A stretch of 9,374 bases of DNA from Bryobacterales bacterium (GTDB lineage Bacteria > Acidobacteriota > Terriglobia > Bryobacterales > Bryobacteraceae): the NCBI GenBank assembly GCA_003139735.1, contig PLGA01000385.1:1470-10843 (forward strand). The letters run 5' to 3'. How positions within the stretch are numbered: the first letter of the stretch is position 1; every line of letters begins with the position of its first letter. The notes under the pieces are model-generated. The model was not told where the DNA came from. It saw nothing but the letters and a program-made list of their open reading frames with translations, and did no database searches. The translations under genes and the position numbers were made by a program. Of the stretch, positions 1 through 6,117 are shown piece by piece.

Positions 1-120
1 GTTCAGGCAGGCCCATTTCCCCCCGAAGTTGCCGACCTGTTTCCAAATGCCGCTGCGGTCAACGCTGCGTTGCGTTCCCTGGCGGATATTGCCAAACGCG
101 CCGGCTCGCGACGGAGCTAA
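1..120 (+). CDS. C-terminal end of an unidentified protein (5' truncated by window edge)
   Basis: Frame 1 is open from the first base to a TAA at 118-120 and encodes 39 residues ending ...LADIAKRAGSRRS. The piece begins with a Pro-rich turn (GPFPPEV) and continues into a likely amphipathic helix with a basic tail, as at the end of many soluble proteins. Codon use is GC-rich like the chromosome on the right. I do not recognise the family. The gene converges on the ATPase/DUF4435 operon, whose stop lies 170 bp away. It could be a further part of a defence or mobile region or an ordinary chromosomal gene; the fragment does not decide. Confidence rests only on the open frame and clean stop. Confidence 0.5.
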   Translation, partial: VQAGPFPPEVADLFPNAAAVNAALRSLADIAKRAGSRRS

Positions 121-289
121 TCCCGTTGAGTAGATGCGACGTTTCCTAGGGGGATTCGATCTCCCAGAAGCGGACTTCGGGGGCGTTTGGCCCACTTCGG
201 CGGTTTGGGTGTCATTGTACCCAAGCGGGCCGACCAACAGGCTGTCCACCGCGCCAAGGCCGCTCTTGGGGGATCTCCACCGCCTGGAG
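121..289. other. Short convergent intergenic region, no gene seen
   Basis: This 169-bp stretch separates the end of the left partial gene from the stop of the DUF4435 gene. It contains a modest inverted repeat, TTGGGT at 205-210 with ACCCAA at 219-224, extendable by a G-T and a G-C pair. No T-tract follows it on either strand, so I do not call it a terminator. Reading frames that cross it continue antisense into the DUF4435 gene and look like chance frames. Confidence 0.4.
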
Positions 290-1144
290 CTAGTCGTTCA
301 GCCTCGCAAATTGTGCCTGGTGGTGACGCAAGGTGTCGGGCCGCATCAAGTCCAGACCAAGCTTTATTGCTATGGCATTCACGAAGTCCTTGGGGATGCT
401 CTGACCAGAGTGGGTCTTCAGGAGGTCAGCAAGCATCCGATAACAGAAATAGCTTAGGAGGTGTCCGTACACATCCCGCAGTACGTCCACGCGGAGCGGC
501 GTGGTCAGCTTAATCGTGACCCCAGAGGCTCGGGCCCGCGCGTTTCTCACGCAGTCAAGAAGGAACGCGCTATCAATTGAGGGCCAGCCTCTGCCCGGTG
601 GGCTTACGCATTTCAAGCTGCCTCTCGGGATAACGGAATCACCGCACGGTGCGACCAGAACATCGGCGTAGACAGGCCACCTCATCCGCCTCGCGAACTG
701 CGCCAGAGCTTCGCTGATGGCGGGTCGAACCACAACGGAGCTCCGGTCGACACCACACAGCGTGTAAAAGGCCCCCTCTATGACGTCGATAGACCAGACA
801 TCGTTCTCCCAGCTGTAGCCGTACGTGTAGAAGACTTTCGACGCCGCCCGAAGGCCCCTGAGGTGGTCGTGGTCGCGGTCCATGCAGACAATAACTGCGG
901 TGATCGTCCCGTCCACAACCTTGTCGGCAAACTTCAGAAGCGTCTGCTTTCCGCAACGCGGCTTGAAATGAAAACGGTGTCCTGGTGCGAATCTGTCGAA
1001 GAGGCCCCGCCAAAACAGCACGTCCGTCGACGCGGCAGGGACCGTAGACTTTGAGCTCTCGCCGCCTTCCACATAAACGACCGCCTCCGAATTGTGGAAG
1101 AGGTGCTCATTCGAGATTCCAGCGGGCGTTCTAGCTACGTTCAC
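290..1144 (-). CDS. ariB: DUF4435 TOPRIM-like nuclease, AriB-like effector of a PARIS-type defence operon
   Basis: This 284-residue protein is the probable toxic effector of the ATPase/DUF4435 pair. Motifs visible in order are VYVEGGES with Glu26, STDVLFW with Asp41, the acidic strand VIVCMDRDHD at 84-93 with Asp89, Asp91 and Asp93, and YSWEND with Glu113. These are the acidic motifs expected of DUF4435/TOPRIM-type nucleases. In characterised PARIS systems AriB is held by AriA and released when a phage anti-restriction protein such as Ocr is sensed; it then cleaves host tRNA and stops growth. That role is transferred here by homology. The start is GTG, overlapping the ATPase stop as GTGA, with GGAGG (CCTCC at 1155-1159 on the plus strand) 10 nt upstream inside the ATPase gene. 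This indicates translational coupling. About 14 extra residues separate Glu26 from Asp41, more than in a compact VEGxxD motif. Other DUF4435-ATPase defence pairs are the main alternative. Confidence 0.85.
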   Translation of the reverse strand: MNVARTPAGISNEHLFHNSEAVVYVEGGESSKSTVPAASTDVLFWRGLFDRFAPGHRFHFKPRCGKQTLLKFADKVVDGTITAVIVCMDRDHDHLRGLRAASKVFYTYGYSWENDVWSIDVIEGAFYTLCGVDRSSVVVRPAISEALAQFARRMRWPVYADVLVAPCGDSVIPRGSLKCVSPPGRGWPSIDSAFLLDCVRNARARASGVTIKLTTPLRVDVLRDVYGHLLSYFCYRMLADLLKTHSGQSIPKDFVNAIAIKLGLDLMRPDTLRHHQAQFARLND

Positions 1145-2382
1145 TGCAGCACAGCCTCCATGTCTATTACCCGGTCCCCGTATTCGCTAACGATGTCGGG
1201 GGAGTGGGTGGCAAAGACAAGCTGCGCGCCGCTGTTGAGCTCCCGGATGCTCGACACGAGCCTTTCTTGCCACTCAACGTGGAGGGACAACTCGGGCTCA
1301 TCAGCGAGATAGACCGATGGCGCTCCGTGCTGGAGGAGAGCTTCGCCGAGTATAATAACAAGCTGTTTTTCCCCTGAGGACAGGTTCTTCAGGTCAAAGG
1401 GCTCGCCATTCTGAAGCTTCGCAGTTAGCTCGTTCCGGGGGTTCATCTCTACAGACTTCCGCTTAAATAGGCGATTTACGATGTTTCGAAAGTCGTCGAA
1501 GGGCTTTTCGATCTGCTCTTGATCCAGCTTCATCAATCGCCACTCATGCTCAAGCATGCGCAGGCGCGTCATAGCGAACATCGCGCCCACTTCGTCAAGC
1601 TCCAACTGCTCGCCTTCTTTCTGCTTCAAAACTGCCCTCTCCCACATCTGCATGAAGGCATTCATCTTGGGCTCGAACTGTTGGCGCTCCAGCCACATGG
1701 TTTCGAACATCTCGCCGATCGTCTGCCGCTCCTCGTTGATGTCCAGATCCTCGGCGGCATCAGAAACAGACGCGAAGCTTGGCTGGTCGAGCAGAGACAG
1801 AAACACCGTGTCGAAAAACCGCCAAAGCCTTGTGTTCAGTTTGTTGGAGAGCACCGAAGCGTACTTGGCAAGTTCTTCGCTGAGCTTGGCAAGCTTGATG
1901 TCCACTGTCGATTCGTAGGATTCACTCTCCCCTTCCTCAATCTTCACGGGTGCCCGGTGAACGGACAGCCATCGCATGTTCACCAGTCGCGTAATGTGCT
2001 GCAGGGCGCTCTCCCGCTGAGTGCCGCGCTCAGCCGGCCGGAGTAGACGGTTTCGTGGTACCAGCACGTGGACCGCTTCGGGCAGACCCGGCTCGGTGAC
2101 TGCGTATCGGATACCCACACCCGCCTCCGCTACCTGGCGCCGGATGTCGAGGGTCGCCTCCCCACCCCCCGACTCGTTAATCAGGACGATGGTGGTCCGG
2201 TCGAAAGGGAGGCGCTGTAGTTGCGCACGGTTCGCGGCGAGCGCGCCCGCCAGAACATTAACGACGGTCGTTTTGCCAGAACCGTTCGCGCCAATGAGGA
2301 AGTTCACATCGCTCTTGAGGTCGAACTTGACGGTGCGCCCTCCCCATAGCCCGGTGATCTCAACATGCTTAAGCCTGTACAT
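1141..2382 (-). CDS. ariA: ABC-type AAA ATPase, AriA-like sensor of a PARIS-type defence operon
   Basis: This 413-residue ATPase belongs to the AAA_15/AAA_21 SMC-like group. The Walker A loop GANGSGKTT is at 31-39, the ABC signature LSSGEKQ at 334-340, the Walker B strand VYLADEPELSLH at 357-368 and the switch histidine in ATHSP at 391-395. Charged helical sequence between about 160 and 310 is likely the coiled-coil-type insertion splitting the two ATPase halves. In PARIS, AriA forms an ATP-dependent scaffold that sequesters AriB and senses phage anti-restriction proteins. The protein is somewhat shorter than the roughly 450 residues I recall for the enterobacterial AriA. Gene order, ATPase first and DUF4435 second with a 4-bp overlap, matches PARIS. 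The ATG at 2382 is chosen because the family N-terminus (hydrophobic strand, then 'NFLIGANGSGKT') starts there and a -10 box lies just upstream. No Shine-Dalgarno sequence is visible. Base composition is lower in GC than the neighbours to the right, suggesting transfer. Confidence 0.88.
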   Translation of the reverse strand: MYRLKHVEITGLWGGRTVKFDLKSDVNFLIGANGSGKTTVVNVLAGALAANRAQLQRLPFDRTTIVLINESGGGEATLDIRRQVAEAGVGIRYAVTEPGLPEAVHVLVPRNRLLRPAERGTQRESALQHITRLVNMRWLSVHRAPVKIEEGESESYESTVDIKLAKLSEELAKYASVLSNKLNTRLWRFFDTVFLSLLDQPSFASVSDAAEDLDINEERQTIGEMFETMWLERQQFEPKMNAFMQMWERAVLKQKEGEQLELDEVGAMFAMTRLRMLEHEWRLMKLDQEQIEKPFDDFRNIVNRLFKRKSVEMNPRNELTAKLQNGEPFDLKNLSSGEKQLVIILGEALLQHGAPSVYLADEPELSLHVEWQERLVSSIRELNSGAQLVFATHSPDIVSEYGDRVIDMEAVLQ

Positions 2383-2390
2383 GTAAGAGT

Positions 2391-2399
2391 ATCGTAGCA
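2391..2399 (-). promoter_or_regulatory. Extended -10 promoter element of ariA
   Basis: On the minus strand the sequence reads TGC-TACGAT and ends 8 nt before the ariA ATG at 2382. This fits an extended -10 element (TGn plus hexamer). No good -35 hexamer sits 16-18 nt upstream, as is common for extended -10 promoters. With normal spacing transcription would begin about 2 nt before the ATG or at it, giving a leaderless message, consistent with the missing ribosome binding site. The same 11-nt string, CTGCTACGATA, occurs upstream of aroC. Confidence 0.5.
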
Positions 2400-2750
2400 G
2401 CCGGAGACGTCAGTTGGCTGTTTCGTCGCCGGCTCGGACTTATGCCCCTTTCGCGGTTCAGACGCCGATCTCGGACGCGTGCGCCGACTGCGGGTGCGGA
2501 TTGCTCCCCCCAAGTCGGCGTGCACCCGGTAATCGCTATTTCCCCTTCACCCGTGCGCGCTTGGGTTAACGCCTGTTCGGCTCGTGCCATGGGCGATTCT
2601 CTTCCGCCCCCAGGCTGCGGAACTCTCCTTGCGTAGCGGTGCGCGCAGATCTCCCCGCATTTCCTCGGAATCGGCAATATCGCCACTTTCAAGTCGCGCA
2701 CCCCGGCGCCCCCAGCAAGGGAAGCGAGGCCGGTCCGCCACGCTACCGGC
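2400..2750. other. Gene-free stretch between the defence operon and the channel gene
   Basis: No convincing gene is seen in this stretch. The frames that exist (for example a 110-residue minus-strand frame at 2369-2701) have low-complexity Arg/Pro/Ser-rich translations, overlap the ariA start and show no family motif. The stretch may hold remnants of an insertion boundary or a structured RNA; see the interlocked inverted repeats at 2482-2528. No tRNA or CRISPR pattern was found. Confidence 0.45.
2482..2528. repeat. Two interlocked inverted repeats (possible pseudoknot-like structure)
   Basis: CGCCGACT at 2482-2489 pairs perfectly with AGTCGGCG at 2513-2520, and CGGGTGC at 2491-2497 pairs perfectly with GCACCCG at 2522-2528. 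The order is arm A, arm B, arm A', arm B', so both stems together would form a crossed, pseudoknot-like fold. The 1-nt gap between A' and B' makes a classical H-type fold sterically tight, so the stems may alternate instead. In GC-rich DNA such pairs can arise by chance. Confidence 0.3.
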
Positions 2751-2756
2751 TATACT
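2751..2756 (+). promoter_or_regulatory. Candidate -10 box for the potassium channel gene
   Basis: TATACT lies 17 nt before the ATG at 2774, in GC-rich surroundings. It implies a leader of about 11 nt and supports choosing the ATG at 2774 over the upstream in-frame ATG at 2639, since the promoter would fall inside the longer frame. No TTGACA-like -35 is visible 17 nt upstream. Confidence 0.4.
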
Positions 2757-2773
2757 TGGTCCAGACGCAGCCG

Positions 2774-3793
2774 ATGAGCCGGGTGCAGCGGCGATTCTTC
2801 TATATCGGTCTGGCCATCGCCACCACGCTGTTGGTTGGAACGGTGGGCTTCATAGTCGTGGCGGGGTACCCTCCGTTCGACGCGTTCTACATGACCCTCA
2901 TCACCATGACGACGGTGGGGTATGCCGAAATCCATCCGCTCACGCAGGCGGGGCGCATTTTCAACTCGTTCCTGATCATTTTCGGCGTCACCACCATCTT
3001 CATCGCGGTGGGCGCCATGACGCAGACCATCATCGAGATGGAGTTGGGAGACGCCATCGGCAAGCGGCGGAACAAACGCATGATCGAAAAGCTCAAAGAC
3101 CACTATATTGTTTGCGGCTACGGGCGGGTGGGCCTCGGCGCCGCGGGCGAATTGCAACGCGCGGGCGCGCCCTTCGTGGTGGTGGACATACGGCCGGAGC
3201 GCGTCGATCTGGCGCTCCAAGCGGGCCTGATGGCGGTGGCGGCCGATTCCACGCGCGACGAGACGCTGCGGAGCGTGGGCATCGAGCGCGCCCGCGGCCT
3301 GGTTGCGGCGCTGGCTACCGACGCCGACAATCTTTTCGTGCTGCTCACGGCCAAGGGATTGAACCCGCACATCTACGTAGCGGCCCGCGCGGGCGAGGAG
3401 GGCGCCGAGGAAAAGATGCGGCGCGCCGGCGCGGACGCCGTTTTCGCTCCCTATTCCATCACCGGCCACCGCCTGGCGCAGGCGCTGCTCCGTCCGCACG
3501 TGGTGCAGTTTCTCGACTTCACCACCAACGACATCGGCATCGACGCCGGCATCGAGCAGATGCGAGTGTCCGAGACCAGCGCGATGGTCTCGAAGAGCAT
3601 GCGCGAGATGCAGCTCGGCCGGGATATCGGGGTGATCGTGCTGGCCATCCGCAAGGGCGACGGCCGGATGCAGTTCAATCCGCCGGCCGATACGGCGGTC
3701 CACGGGGGCGATTATCTGATCGTGATGGGGAAACATGAGAACCTGCGCACCCTGGAGGGTTTGCTGGCAGGCTCCGGCAGCGCCGGAAGATAG
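2774..3793 (+). CDS. Two-TM potassium channel with cytoplasmic RCK (TrkA-N/TrkA-C) domains
   Basis: This 339-residue protein is an MthK/Kch-type K+ channel of the inner membrane. Residues about 8-30 form TM1, 36-46 the pore helix, TTVGYAE from 46 the selectivity filter, and 62-84 TM2. A charged linker leads into an RCK-N Rossmann fold with YIVCGYGRVG at 111-120 and an acidic residue (VVVDIRPE, Asp138) at the end of the second strand, as for nucleotide-binding RCK domains. RCK-C runs from about 255 and ends in GGDYLIVMG near 320. RCK domains gate the pore in response to ligands such as Ca2+ or nucleotides; which ligand acts here cannot be read. A longer frame reaches back to 2639, but its extra 45 residues are polar and unlike the family, and a -10 box lies within it, so the ATG at 2774 is preferred. 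No Shine-Dalgarno sequence is seen. The 54-bp gap to the next plus-strand gene contains that gene's own promoter. Confidence 0.92.
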   Translation: MSRVQRRFFYIGLAIATTLLVGTVGFIVVAGYPPFDAFYMTLITMTTVGYAEIHPLTQAGRIFNSFLIIFGVTTIFIAVGAMTQTIIEMELGDAIGKRRNKRMIEKLKDHYIVCGYGRVGLGAAGELQRAGAPFVVVDIRPERVDLALQAGLMAVAADSTRDETLRSVGIERARGLVAALATDADNLFVLLTAKGLNPHIYVAARAGEEGAEEKMRRAGADAVFAPYSITGHRLAQALLRPHVVQFLDFTTNDIGIDAGIEQMRVSETSAMVSKSMREMQLGRDIGVIVLAIRKGDGRMQFNPPADTAVHGGDYLIVMGKHENLRTLEGLLAGSGSAGR

Positions 3794-3801
3794 CGGGGCG
3801 G

Positions 3802-3807
3802 TATAAT
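3802..3807 (+). promoter_or_regulatory. Candidate -10 box (TATAAT) for the FxLYD-like membrane protein gene
   Basis: A perfect TATAAT stands in very GC-rich sequence just after the channel stop codon and 40 nt before the ATG at 3848, implying a leader of about 34 nt. The region 17 nt upstream has no recognisable -35 hexamer. The next gene can therefore be transcribed independently, though read-through from the channel gene is also possible. Confidence 0.45.
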
Positions 3808-3847
3808 AGGCGCTCGGCGCGGCCCGGCTTTCGCGCCTTTGGCTTCC

Positions 3848-4474
3848 ATGCTAAATCGCATTCGACGCTTCTTCGAGTCCCTGGCTTACGCTGGTTTGAA
3901 GCCGTCCGGCGGAGTTCCGGCGGAGGCCAAGCCCCGGCGGCAGGGTCCGCTACGGGATAAGATCGAACTCTTTCTCAATGGCGGACAGCAATCGGATCCG
4001 CTTTATCTCAGCAATCGCACATGGAAGCAGAAGTTGCGGCCGGCGCTGTTGATTGCCATTCCGGCCGTGCTTGTGTTCGGCGCGCTGGCGCTGGTCTTCA
4101 CCAACGTTTATACTCCCAAGGCGGCGCCGCCCAAAGAGGTTTCCGCAGCCGAGATTTTGGCGAAACTCCTGCCGGACCTGCAGAAGACTTCCGGCATCAA
4201 TGCGTACAAAGACGCGGAGATCGTCGAGCTGCGCGTGGCGCCCGGTGCGGCCCCCAGAGTCGTCGGCGCCATCAGGAATAAGACCGATCGCGTGATTTCG
4301 GTGGAGTTCGAGCTGGATCTCGTGAAGCGGGTGGGCGACAACGCAACGCGGGTCGGCGGCGCCATCGGACGGGTGGATAAGGCGCCGCCCAACGCTTCCG
4401 TTCCGTTCGACTTCCCCGCCGGCAATCCCGAGGCCGAGTCTGCGACGGTGCGGAAAATACGCACCGTGCAATAG
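3848..4474 (+). CDS. Single-pass membrane protein with C-terminal FxLYD-like domain
   Basis: This 208-residue protein has unknown function. A basic, Pro-rich N-terminal segment of about 60 residues (with the phrase DPLYLSNRT at 50-58) precedes one hydrophobic membrane helix at about 64-86. The remaining 120 residues likely lie outside the membrane. Residues about 137-192 (RVVGAIRNKTDRVISVEFELDL, then a Pro/Asn turn and SVPFDFPA) resemble the FxLYD/DUF3426 pattern: a conserved 'v-G-x-i-x-N' strand, paired beta strands and a final F-x-F. Such domains are often found in envelope proteins of unknown role. The ATG at 3848 is chosen; a TTG three codons earlier is possible but has no better ribosome binding site. 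The gene ends 10 bp from the convergent stop of the NTF2-like gene. Gene reality is well supported; the domain assignment is by eye. Confidence 0.75.
   Translation: MLNRIRRFFESLAYAGLKPSGGVPAEAKPRRQGPLRDKIELFLNGGQQSDPLYLSNRTWKQKLRPALLIAIPAVLVFGALALVFTNVYTPKAAPPKEVSAAEILAKLLPDLQKTSGINAYKDAEIVELRVAPGAAPRVVGAIRNKTDRVISVEFELDLVKRVGDNATRVGGAIGRVDKAPPNASVPFDFPAGNPEAESATVRKIRTVQ
4445..4467. terminator. Perfect 8-bp hairpin at a convergent gene junction, possible bidirectional terminator
   Basis: ACGGTGCG at 4445-4452 and CGCACCGT at 4460-4467 form a perfect stem with the 7-nt loop GAAAATA. It lies over the last codons of the FxLYD-like gene, just before two stop codons that face each other 10 bp apart. 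Neither strand has a T-tract after the stem, so this is not a classical intrinsic terminator. Position and symmetry suggest a transcription-stop or mRNA end-protecting role. Confidence 0.35.
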
Positions 4475-4484
4475 GCGGACCGGC

Positions 4485-4937
4485 TCAGCGCGAATCGGGC
4501 GGCGCGAAGAAGCCAGCCGGCTCGAACGCCGCGATGCGCCATTTCTTTCCCGTTTTGGCGGCGCGGACCTTCACGCGTTCGTGGCGGCGCGTGGCGCCGA
4601 CGGATCCCTCCAGTTGGCGGATATCGAGGATCCAATCCACTTCGAGGGAGCGGGATTGGTCGTCGCCCTGGTCCGAAACCAGCTCGACGGAAGAATAGAT
4701 CCCTCCGCGCTGGGTGGTCGCGCCTGTAGGCGGCGGCGCCTCCCCGACGAGCGCCGTGACGTCCGCGCGCAGTTCCTCATAGCCAGGCATCTTGGGATCG
4801 AAACAGTCCAGGAAAGCCGTCGCATTCCCTTCGCTCAACTGGTGAGCCGCCTCGCTCACAAGATCCCAGACGTCCCGCGCGGAGTCGGCGCGGAGCCGCA
4901 TGGCGAAGGGCAGCGCGAGCAGCGTCCGGCGGGTCAT
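4485..4937 (-). CDS. Small exported protein with NTF2/SnoaL-like fold
   Basis: This 150-residue protein is the last gene of the minus-strand operon. The N-terminus MTRRTLLALPFAMRLRA looks like a short export signal, with a paired Arg just before a Leu/Ala stretch. The mature part starts with a long helix containing 'LSEGNATAFLDCFDP', typical of NTF2-like proteins (a helix, then a small-residue turn and an aromatic residue). Antiparallel strands follow, including VDWILDIRQ and HERVKVRAAKTGKKWRIAAFEP, the latter matching the final 'W-x-I' strand pair of the fold. The ATG at 4937 is one base past the argJ stop and has AGGA (TCCT at 4944-4947 on the plus strand) 6 nt upstream. An upstream ATG at 4967 would lie within argJ and lacks this support. 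Function is unknown; NTF2-like folds range from enzymes to scaffolds, and no catalytic residues are evident. Confidence 0.75.
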   Translation of the reverse strand: MTRRTLLALPFAMRLRADSARDVWDLVSEAAHQLSEGNATAFLDCFDPKMPGYEELRADVTALVGEAPPPTGATTQRGGIYSSVELVSDQGDDQSRSLEVDWILDIRQLEGSVGATRRHERVKVRAAKTGKKWRIAAFEPAGFFAPPDSR

Positions 4938-4938
4938 A

Positions 4939-6117
4939 TCAAGTCCTGTAGCTGGCGTTGATTTCAATATAACCTTCGGTGAGATCGCAGGTCCAAAAGC
5001 GGGCGGAGCCTTTGCCCTTGCCGCGCACTGTCACGCGGATTTCGCAATCGGGCGCGCCCAGTTTGGCTTTCAACCCGGACTCCGAAAAAGGCGCGGCCAG
5101 CCCGCCGCGGCACACCAGCACGCCTTGCATGTGGACATCGGTCTTGGCGGGGTCGAACGCCACTCCGGCATTGCCGGCGGCCGAGAGAACGCGCCCCCAG
5201 TTGGGGTCGGACCCCGCGATAGCGGTCTTCACCAGCGGGGAATTGGCGATGGCGCGGGCCATGGCTACCGCAGCCGCGTTGTTGGGCGCGCCCGTTACGT
5301 CTATGGTGACGAACTTCCTGGCGCCTTCGCCATCGCGCGCAATCGCTTGGGCCAGCGCCGCCATGACATCCGTAATGCGCTCCTCCACCAGCGGCATCTC
5401 CCGCGGATCGGGCCGGACGCCGGAAGCGCCGTTGGCCAGCAGCGCCAGCGTATCGTTGGTAGAGGTATCGCCATCCACGGAGATGCGGTTGTAACTACGC
5501 TCCACGCCGCGCTTCAGGATGGCGCGCAATTGCGCCACGGGGATCTGGGCGTCGGTCACGACGAACCCCAGCGTGGTGGCCATTCGCGGTTGGATCATTC
5601 CGGATCCCTTGGTCATGCCTGCGATGCGTACGGCGCCGCGCCGCAAGCCGATTTCGGCGAAAGCGGTTTTGGGCACGAGGTCGGTAGTCATGATGGCGCG
5701 AGCCGCATCGTCGAAGCGGTCCGCATGGAGGCCCGCGATCAGCCGTGGCAGAGCGTCGACAATCTTCACGGGGTCCATCTCGACGCCGATTACGCCGGTC
5801 GATGCGGTGAGCACCTGGTCCGCCGGGAGCCGCAGCAGCTTCGCCGTAGCCTTAGAGGTGGCCAGCGCCACGCGGTCGCCGGTGCGAGTCGCGCAGTTGG
5901 CGTTGCCGGCGTTCATCAGGATGGCCCCAGCCAATCCCCCGGAGCGCTTGAGGTTGCGGCGGCTGAGCCGCACCGGGGCGGCCTGCACGCGGTTTTGGGT
6001 GAATACGGCGGCGGCGTTGGCCGGAAGCCCGGTCACGATCAGGGCGAGATCGTCCTTTTCGGCCTGGCGTATGCCGGCGTAAGTGGCGGAGTAGAGATAT
6101 CCGAGTGGGAGGTTCAA
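4939..6117 (-). CDS. argJ: Bifunctional glutamate N-acetyltransferase / ornithine acetyltransferase
   Basis: This 392-residue ArgJ transfers the acetyl group from N-acetylornithine to glutamate, the recycling step of arginine synthesis; some members also use acetyl-CoA. The precursor cleaves itself into alpha and beta chains. The cleavage motif is KGSGMIQPRMATTL, with the nucleophile Thr181 after Ala180; it is ATTL here rather than the commoner ATML. The oxyanion residues Thr107-Gly108 lie in TASTGVIG at 104-111. Other family marks are ILMNAGNANCATRTGD at 66-81, the post-cleavage ISVDGDTSTND at 212-222, and SDPNWGR at 303-309. The start is TTG, overlapping the fmt stop as TTGA, with an AGGAGA ribosome binding site 9-10 nt upstream. 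A longer 433-residue frame is rejected because its extra residues are Arg/Pro-rich antisense-like sequence inside fmt. The length then matches the family (about 390-410). Confidence 0.93.
   Translation of the reverse strand: MNLPLGYLYSATYAGIRQAEKDDLALIVTGLPANAAAVFTQNRVQAAPVRLSRRNLKRSGGLAGAILMNAGNANCATRTGDRVALATSKATAKLLRLPADQVLTASTGVIGVEMDPVKIVDALPRLIAGLHADRFDDAARAIMTTDLVPKTAFAEIGLRRGAVRIAGMTKGSGMIQPRMATTLGFVVTDAQIPVAQLRAILKRGVERSYNRISVDGDTSTNDTLALLANGASGVRPDPREMPLVEERITDVMAALAQAIARDGEGARKFVTIDVTGAPNNAAAVAMARAIANSPLVKTAIAGSDPNWGRVLSAAGNAGVAFDPAKTDVHMQGVLVCRGGLAAPFSESGLKAKLGAPDCEIRVTVRGKGKGSARFWTCDLTEGYIEINASYRT

Noticed and set aside
150..166. T-arm-like sequence (loop TTCGATC between GGGGA and TCCCA), possibly a tRNA 3' end marking an integration site
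   Set aside because: Only four of five stem pairs form, and no matching acceptor stem, anticodon arm or CCA end is found around it.
187..513. Plus-strand frames of about 107-108 codons opposite the end of ariB
   Set aside because: They run antisense to the conserved DUF4435 gene, have no recognisable motif and lack convincing ribosome binding sites.
2369..2701. 110-residue minus-strand frame upstream of ariA
   Set aside because: It overlaps the ariA start and promoter, starts with GTG lacking a ribosome binding site, and shows no family motif.
2639..2773. Upstream ATG start for the potassium channel
   Set aside because: The added 45 residues are polar, unlike the family, and a -10 box lies within them.
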